The notes below the pieces were generated by a model. That model was not told the origin of the DNA and searched no databases. It worked only from the letters and a program-made list of their open reading frames with translations. DNA of 36,737 nt from Acidimicrobiales bacterium (GTDB lineage Bacteria; Actinomycetota; Acidimicrobiia; Acidimicrobiales; SZUA-35), in the NCBI GenBank assembly GCA_013003535.1, contig JABDIY010000169.1, positions 1 to 36,737 on the forward strand, in the 5' to 3' direction. How positions within the stretch are numbered: the stretch's first letter is position 1; the number at the start of each line of letters is the position of its first letter. Of the stretch, positions 31,894-36,737 are shown piece by piece. The translations under genes and the position numbers were made by a program.

Positions 31894-32961
31894 ATGTCCC
31901 TGCAAATCGGGATCGTCACCGCGCCCGGGTCGCCGGACTTCCTGGACTATGCGATCGAGGCCGAACGGCTAGGCATCGATTCGGTGTGGGTCCCGGAGTA
32001 CTGGGAGTATGACGCGTTCACTCCCCTGGCCGCCATTGCTGCGGTGACAAAACGGATCAAGCTGGGTACCGGCATCGCCCAAATCGGTGCCCGCTCCCCC
32101 GCCATGCTGGCGATGACCGCGATGAGCCTGCACACGATTTCCAACGGACGCTTCGTTCTGGGAATCGGGACCAGCGGACCACAGGTCATGGAAGGGTGGC
32201 ATGGCGTCCACTTCGCCCGGCCGATTCAGCGAACCAGGGAGACCATCGAGATCGTGCGCCTGATCACCGCCGGCGAGAGGCTTCAGTTCGACGGCAAGAT
32301 TTACCAGCTCCCCCTACCGAACAGCGCAGGTCGGGCAATTCGCAGCCAAAACGCCACCGGCCATCTCCCGATCTATGTGGCCTCGCTTGGTCCGGCCAAT
32401 CTGGCGCTCACTGGAGAGTTGGCCGACGGATGGATTGGAAACTCGTTCTTCACCGAATCCGCCCACCACTACTTCGACCACATCGCCGGCGGCGCCCAAA
32501 CCGCCGGTAGAGCGCTGACCGATTTGGACCTCACCGTGGCGGTCAGCCTGGAATTCACCGACGATGTCGAGGAAGCTGGCCGGCGTCATGCCGACGGCTA
32601 CGCGTTTACCTTCGGAGCGATGGGATCCGGTAGGCAGAACTTCTACAACACCGCATTTGCAAGACAAGGCTTTGCCGCGGACGTTGCCGAGGTGCAACGC
32701 CTCTGGCAGGCCGGTGACCGGTTGGCGGCCGCCGCACGGGTACCTCTGCAGATTGGCCTGAGAACCAACCTGATCGGCCCGCCTGCCGTTGTGCGGGAGC
32801 GGCTGCGCGAATACGCCGCTTGTGGCGCCACCACGCTGCGGATCAACCCGATGGGCAACACGCTGGATCTGCGCCTAGACGCTCTAGGCCAACTCATGGA
32901 TTTGATCAACGAGCTGAATGCTGAGCCGTCTGTCTCGCCGTCACCTGATCAGAGCGGCTAG
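31894..32961 (+). CDS. LLM class flavin/F420-dependent oxidoreductase
   Basis: This 355-residue luciferase-like TIM-barrel enzyme has the typical opening LQIGIVTAPGSPDFLDYAIEAERLGIDSVWVPEYW, LGTGIAQIGARSPAMLAM and the nucleotide-contact loop RFVLGIGTSGPQVMEGWHG. The H-G-V-H-F-x-P block is usual in actinobacterial F420-binding LLM proteins. The ATG at 31894 is chosen because a longer reading would overlap the SRPBCC gene in another frame and lacks family sequence. The 7-bp spacing to SRPBCC suggests a two-step reaction on one hydrophobic substrate, perhaps the same compound sensed by the divergent ArsR protein; this is inferred from position only. Confidence 0.87.
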   Translation: MSLQIGIVTAPGSPDFLDYAIEAERLGIDSVWVPEYWEYDAFTPLAAIAAVTKRIKLGTGIAQIGARSPAMLAMTAMSLHTISNGRFVLGIGTSGPQVMEGWHGVHFARPIQRTRETIEIVRLITAGERLQFDGKIYQLPLPNSAGRAIRSQNATGHLPIYVASLGPANLALTGELADGWIGNSFFTESAHHYFDHIAGGAQTAGRALTDLDLTVAVSLEFTDDVEEAGRRHADGYAFTFGAMGSGRQNFYNTAFARQGFAADVAEVQRLWQAGDRLAAAARVPLQIGLRTNLIGPPAVVRERLREYAACGATTLRINPMGNTLDLRLDALGQLMDLINELNAEPSVSPSPDQSG

Positions 32962-32979
32962 GGCTTGAGGTTGGCCCTA
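32959..32979. terminator. Hairpin containing both stop codons of the convergent LLM and DUF971 genes
   Basis: TAGGGC-N9-GCCCTA forms a 6-bp stem. The first arm begins with the plus-strand TAG stop, and the second ends with the minus-strand TAG stop. A CCCCCGGGGG palindrome follows at 32980-32989 inside the DUF971 gene. No T-run is present, so terminator function is tentative. Confidence 0.4.
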
Positions 32980-33339
32980 CCCCCGGGGGCTGGTTCCCTC
33001 GGAGTCGGCCCAATTGCGGAGCGCATCGAAAGGATAGATGCCGGCGGTGTGCCCGTCGTTCCAGGTAGGGCTCAGCCCCCACGCCCCATGCATTTCGGCC
33101 GTTGCGATCTCGAGGGGAATTGGGCTTCCCGGCCGGGGCCAACTCTCCTCACCGCGGTCCCGCAGGCTGCGACACTCGGCGCACGGGCAGCGCAGCCTCA
33201 GCGCAACAAGGTTGAACTCGGCGACAAAATCGTCGGCGAAGGTGATCGTTACCCCCTCCGTGCGCTTCACATGAATATCCAAAGGTTCGAAGCGATCATC
33301 CACGTTCTCAGCGTAGGAGGGTAACCGGACGCTAAGCAT
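32977..33339 (-). CDS. DUF971 / GBBH-like N-terminal domain protein
   Basis: This protein of about 120 residues consists of the small domain found at the N-terminus of gamma-butyrobetaine hydroxylase: a beta-rich start (VRLPSYAENVDDRFEPLDIHVKR), FADDFVAEFNLVALRLRCPCAEC with three closely spaced Cys, and the late WGLSPTWNDGHTAGIYPFDALR with His. The Cys/His set is a probable zinc site. Stand-alone copies often lie near Fe-S assembly factors, but none is nearby. I start at ATG 33339; the GTG immediately upstream (33342) is equally possible. Longer readings overlap the pgi coding region. It follows pgi by about 25 bp. Confidence 0.8.
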   Translation of the reverse strand: MLSVRLPSYAENVDDRFEPLDIHVKRTEGVTITFADDFVAEFNLVALRLRCPCAECRSLRDRGEESWPRPGSPIPLEIATAEMHGAWGLSPTWNDGHTAGIYPFDALRNWADSEGTSPRG

Positions 33340-33364
33340 CACGCCGGCGACGATTCCTCGGTCC

Positions 33365-34990
33365 TTAGCGATCCAGGAAACGCTGGATGAGGGCGTTGGT
33401 GGAGCTGTCGTGACGGCCAGGGTTGGGGGTGGCCGTGGTGAGTTCTTCGGCGATCTGGGAGGCGAGCGCCTTCCCCAGCTCGACGCCCCACTGGTCAAAC
33501 GAGTTGACCCCCCAAATGGTGCCTTGGGTGAACACCCGGTGCTCATAGAGTGCCACCAGTTGACCCAGCACGCTTGGGGTGAGCGCGTCCGCCAGAATCA
33601 CGGTTGACGGTCGATTGCCGGCGAACGTGCGGTGGGCTACCAGCTCCTCCGCAACGCCGGCCGCCCGGACCTCCTCGGCCGTCTTACCGAACGCCAATGC
33701 TTCGGCCTGAGCGAACATGTTGGCCATCAGCAATTCGTGCTGAGGGGGCAGGTCGTAGGCGGAATGAAGAAAGCCGATGAAGTCGCTGGGGATCACCGTG
33801 GTGCCCTGATGGATCAGTTGAAAGAACGCGTGCTGACCATTGGTGCCCGGTTCCCCCCACACGATCGGACCGGTGTCATAGTCCACCGGTGAGCCATCGA
33901 GCCTGACAGATTTACCGTTGCTTTCCATGTCCAACTGCTGCAGGTAGGCCGGAAAACGGTCGAGGTGCTGACAGTATGGCAGCACCGCATGGGTGGGAAG
34001 GTCCAGGAAATTTCGATACCAAACCCCGATCAAGCCAACCAGAACGGGGACGTTCTTTTCCAAATCGGTAGTGAGGAAGTGACGATCCACCGTTCGAAAC
34101 CCGTCGAGCATCTGGCCAAAGTTGTCTGCTCCCACCGCGATCATCAGACTGAGGCCGATCGCCGCGTCAAAGGAGTAGCGGCCACCCACCCAGTCCCAGA
34201 ATTCGAACATGTTGGCGGTATCGATTCCGAATGCTGCTACCTCGGCCGCATTGGTGGAAAGCGCCACAAAGTGCTTGGCGACTGCGGCCGGATCTCCCCC
34301 CAGACCTTCAACAAGCCACCGGCGAGCATTCCTGGCATTGTTCAACGTCTCTGCAGTGGTAAATGTCTTAGATGCAACTATGAAGAGAGTCTCGGCGGGT
34401 TCCAGGTCAGCCGTGGCATCCACGAGATGGGCGGGGTCCACATTGGAAACAAACCGCACCTCCAACTCGGGGTGCACGAACGGGGTAAGAGCCCGATACG
34501 CCATCAATGGTCCCAAGTCGGATCCACCGATCCCGATGTTCACCACCGTGCGAACTCGCTGGCCCGTGGAACCGGTCCAGACCCCGCTGCGAACCTTCCC
34601 CGAAAAATCGGCCATCTTGTCCAACACTGCGTGGACTTCGGGCACGACGTCTTCGCCAGCAACGATGAAGCGGTCGGTGGAGTTGGCGCGCAGGGCTGTG
34701 TGAAGAACCGCGCGATCCTCGGTGCTGTTGATCCGTTCACCGCAAAACATTGCCTCGGTTCGCGCTCGGAGCCCGGCGGCCTCGGCCAGCTCGATCAGCA
34801 AACGGACCGTCTCTGCAGTGATTCGTTGCTTGGACAGGTCGATCGTGAGCGATCCCAAGCGGAGCGTAAACCGCTCAGCTCGATCCGGGTCTGCTGCGAA
34901 GAGCTCCCGCAGGTGAACACCTTTGAGGTCCTCGGCGTGCGTTACGAGAGCTCGCCACTGCGGCGTATCGGTGATGGAGTGCAGAGTCAT
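33365..34990 (-). CDS. pgi: Glucose-6-phosphate isomerase
   Basis: This 541-residue cytoplasmic glycolytic enzyme interconverts glucose 6-phosphate and fructose 6-phosphate, and its length is close to that of the E. coli enzyme. Diagnostic blocks are [34 protein letters not shown] (the SKTFTT phosphate loop), [32 protein letters not shown] (catalytic Glu and His), and the C-terminal [16 protein letters not shown] with the catalytic Lys. The ATG at 34990 begins the family N-terminus ([15 protein letters not shown]). It lies alone between an RND gene and DUF971 on the same strand; no operator is evident. Confidence 0.96.
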   Translation of the reverse strand: MTLHSITDTPQWRALVTHAEDLKGVHLRELFAADPDRAERFTLRLGSLTIDLSKQRITAETVRLLIELAEAAGLRARTEAMFCGERINSTEDRAVLHTALRANSTDRFIVAGEDVVPEVHAVLDKMADFSGKVRSGVWTGSTGQRVRTVVNIGIGGSDLGPLMAYRALTPFVHPELEVRFVSNVDPAHLVDATADLEPAETLFIVASKTFTTAETLNNARNARRWLVEGLGGDPAAVAKHFVALSTNAAEVAAFGIDTANMFEFWDWVGGRYSFDAAIGLSLMIAVGADNFGQMLDGFRTVDRHFLTTDLEKNVPVLVGLIGVWYRNFLDLPTHAVLPYCQHLDRFPAYLQQLDMESNGKSVRLDGSPVDYDTGPIVWGEPGTNGQHAFFQLIHQGTTVIPSDFIGFLHSAYDLPPQHELLMANMFAQAEALAFGKTAEEVRAAGVAEELVAHRTFAGNRPSTVILADALTPSVLGQLVALYEHRVFTQGTIWGVNSFDQWGVELGKALASQIAEELTTATPNPGRHDSSTNALIQRFLDR

Positions 34991-35071
34991 CGGTCAACCC
35001 TTGAGTGGACGGTAGGTCCCTCCTGTCTATCGCACCTATCGACGGTCGCTACGCTGCCACACCTTCCGATT

Positions 35072-36737
35072 TCAGGCGGCGACGGCGGTCTTGTGCCGGT
35101 CGCCGATCAGCAGGTAGACCGGCGGCACGATGAAGAGATTGACCAGCGTCGAGGTGATCAGCCCACCGAGGATAACGATGGCCATCGGGTGCTCGATCTC
35201 GTGACCTGGGATACTTCCCGAGATCGCCAGCGGCACCAAGGCCAGGCCCGTGGTGAGGGCGGTCATCAGGATCGGCGCCACTCGTTCCCGGGCTCCGCGG
35301 AGTACAAGATCGGGCCCGAACGCCATACCCTCCTTGTCCTCGAGGTGCTGGTAATGGTTGATCAGCATGATGCCGTTGCGAGCGGCGATGCCGAGGACGG
35401 TCAGGAAGCCGACCAGCGACCCGAGCGACAGGACGCCGCCTGTACCCCAGGCCGCCAGAACGCCTCCAACCAGCGCCGCCGACAGGGCGAAGAAGGACAG
35501 CACCGCCAGCCTTAGGCTGTTATAGGAGACGTACAGCAGGATGAGGACCAGCAGGCCTGAAAGCAACGAGATTCGGAGGAGGTTGCGGGAAGCTTCCTGT
35601 TGCTCGGAGAACTCGCCGAGCAGCTCCGGGTAGTAGCCGACGGGGAACTCGATCCCTTCCAGCACCTCCTCAACCGTCTCTACCGCGGTCGACAGGGCGA
35701 CGCCGTCGAGCTCGGCGTCTATGTGGATCCGTCGGGCCAAGTTCTCCCGGTTGACAGCGTTTGCCGTTGGGACGATCTCGATCGAGGCGATCTCCTGGAG
35801 GGCGACCCGCTCACCGCTTGGAGTCTCGATCGGGAGGTTGTAGATGTCGGTCAAGCTGTCGCGGTTCTCGGGCAAGCTCCAGATGTTGACGTCGTAGGTC
35901 CGGTTGACAGTGTGGATGTCGCCAGCCTCCTCGCCGGCGAGCATGTAGCCGGCCTGGCGGCGGACGTCCCCCGGTTTGACCCCGTAGGCCGCGGCGAGGT
36001 CCAGATCGACCTTGATGTCAACCTGGGGTATGTCAACGAGTAACTCGGTATGGACCTCTTTGAGTCCATCCTCGGCCCTGAGCGCCTCTTCTATCTCGGC
36101 GGCCTTCCGTCGGAGCGTGTCCATATCCTCACCGTAGATCCGGATCACGATCGGGTGGCTTGAACCGGTCAGGACCTCCCGGATCCGCTCCTTCAGGTAG
36201 GTCTGCACATCGCGCACCAGGCCCGGGTACCCGTCGACCGTGGCCTGGACCGTCGCCAGCGTCTCGTCGTAGTCAACCGACGGATCAACGCTGATCCAGT
36301 TCTCACCGAAATAGATGCCGTAGACCTCGTCCATCAACAGGGCCTGGCCGATGTGGGAGCCGCAGTTGTTCACCCCGTCGATGGTCAGTAGCTCCTGGCA
36401 CGCCAGTTCGGAGATCCGCACCATCTCGGGGTGGGAGGTTCCCGGCTTGCCCAGCCAGTGCATCAGAAAGTCGCGCTCCTTGAAGTCGGGCAGGAGCTCC
36501 TGACCGAGTTGCGGGTAGACGCCGATGCCGGAGAACGCCAGCAGAGCGAAGGCGCCGATGGCAAAGGCCGGTCGACCCATCACCGGCTTGAGCGCCCGGC
36601 TGTAGCCGCGGTGGAGCAGCGGGAGGATCGGAGACTGCCGCTTGTCGAGTGGGGCCTTGCGGAGCAGCATGTAGCTCAGTGCCGGGGTCACCGTCATGGC
36701 GATGAAGCCGGACACGAGCACGGCGATCACGTAGGCC
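35072..36737 (-). CDS. Heavy-metal-efflux-type RND pump, C-terminal half (5' end beyond window)
   Basis: The frame is open to the right edge (555 codons seen of roughly 1000-1050 expected). What is visible is the C-terminal part of a CzcA/CusA-like RND protein: a helix (VTPALSYMLL), the second periplasmic loop with the porter segments (VIRIYGEDMDTLRRKAAEIEEAL, GYMLAGEEAGDIHTVNRTYDVNIW), then the last transmembrane bundle with AARNGIMLINHYQHLE, VAPILMTALTTGLALVPLAI and GGLITSTLVNLFIVPPVYLL. These match the HME family rather than AcrB or MmpL. Such pumps normally work with an outer-membrane channel, which makes the actinobacterial setting notable. The N-terminal half with the proton-relay Asp is outside the window, so metal type cannot be judged. 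Confidence 0.87.
   Translation of the reverse strand, partial: AYVIAVLVSGFIAMTVTPALSYMLLRKAPLDKRQSPILPLLHRGYSRALKPVMGRPAFAIGAFALLAFSGIGVYPQLGQELLPDFKERDFLMHWLGKPGTSHPEMVRISELACQELLTIDGVNNCGSHIGQALLMDEVYGIYFGENWISVDPSVDYDETLATVQATVDGYPGLVRDVQTYLKERIREVLTGSSHPIVIRIYGEDMDTLRRKAAEIEEALRAEDGLKEVHTELLVDIPQVDIKVDLDLAAAYGVKPGDVRRQAGYMLAGEEAGDIHTVNRTYDVNIWSLPENRDSLTDIYNLPIETPSGERVALQEIASIEIVPTANAVNRENLARRIHIDAELDGVALSTAVETVEEVLEGIEFPVGYYPELLGEFSEQQEASRNLLRISLLSGLLVLILLYVSYNSLRLAVLSFFALSAALVGGVLAAWGTGGVLSLGSLVGFLTVLGIAARNGIMLINHYQHLEDKEGMAFGPDLVLRGARERVAPILMTALTTGLALVPLAISGSIPGHEIEHPMAIVILGGLITSTLVNLFIVPPVYLLIGDRHKTAVAA

Noticed and set aside
33965-35515. Plus-strand open frame of 516 codons across pgi and the RND gene
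   Set aside because: It spans two unrelated genes antisense; composition is low-complexity Arg/Gln-rich and not protein-like.
1-36737. tRNA, rRNA, CRISPR arrays, insertion sequences, integrases
   Set aside because: None could be recognised by inspection of either strand.

Overview
The window looks like chromosomal DNA of a high-GC actinobacterium, possibly a marine Acidimicrobiia-type lineage (an inference). The evidence is many GTG/TTG starts, several promoters whose predicted +1 falls at the start codon (leaderless style), two F420/LLM-type oxidoreductases, Sec-exported CHRD/FAS1/5'-nucleotidase proteins, and a DddP-like M24 protein. Genes are densely packed on both strands. I saw no rRNA, tRNA, IS element, CRISPR array or integrase.

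Left part (1-5532): a sulfur-stress locus. A CsoR/CstR-family repressor is divergent from a minus-strand series SulP transporter > beta-carbonic anhydrase > membrane rhodanese > CstB-like persulfide dioxygenase/rhodanese > small CPCH membrane protein, followed by an unknown gene cut by the left edge. Two matching 18-bp operators (TATACCCC-N2-GGGGTATA type) lie in the cstR-sulP intergenic region and directly before the cstB-like gene. A second palindrome, TGTACGTACA, accompanies both. The repressor has only one of the two cysteines expected of CstR.

5529-10647: a GMC (choline-dehydrogenase-like) oxidoreductase, then a reductive pyrimidine/hydantoin degradation operon: nitrilase-superfamily N-carbamoyl amidohydrolase, dihydropyrimidinase, and a LLM flavin oxidoreductase.

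10685-15744: an anchored metallophosphoesterase, a YczE-like membrane protein, an arsenate reductase overlapping an aquaporin (probable arsenite exit channel), an SDR, and a D-serine dehydratase/D-threonine aldolase-like PLP enzyme.

15926-26417: a very large secreted protein (spondin-like, beta-propeller, FAS1, CHRD repeats, 5'-nucleotidase), an ABM monooxygenase, a DinB-like protein, a DddP-like M24 protein lacking the catalytic Asp, a CBS-pair protein, a 382-bp GC-rich non-coding leader, and a second, stand-alone 5'-nucleotidase ending in a strong hairpin.

26524-32961: three uncharacterised proteins, then an ArsR > SDR > FAD oxidoreductase > HD-protein operon divergent from an SRPBCC-LLM pair. 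Its promoter carries an inverted repeat over the -10. This looks like a small inducible catabolic unit of unknown substrate.

32977-36737: a DUF971 protein, glucose-6-phosphate isomerase, and the C-terminal half of a heavy-metal-type RND pump cut by the right edge.
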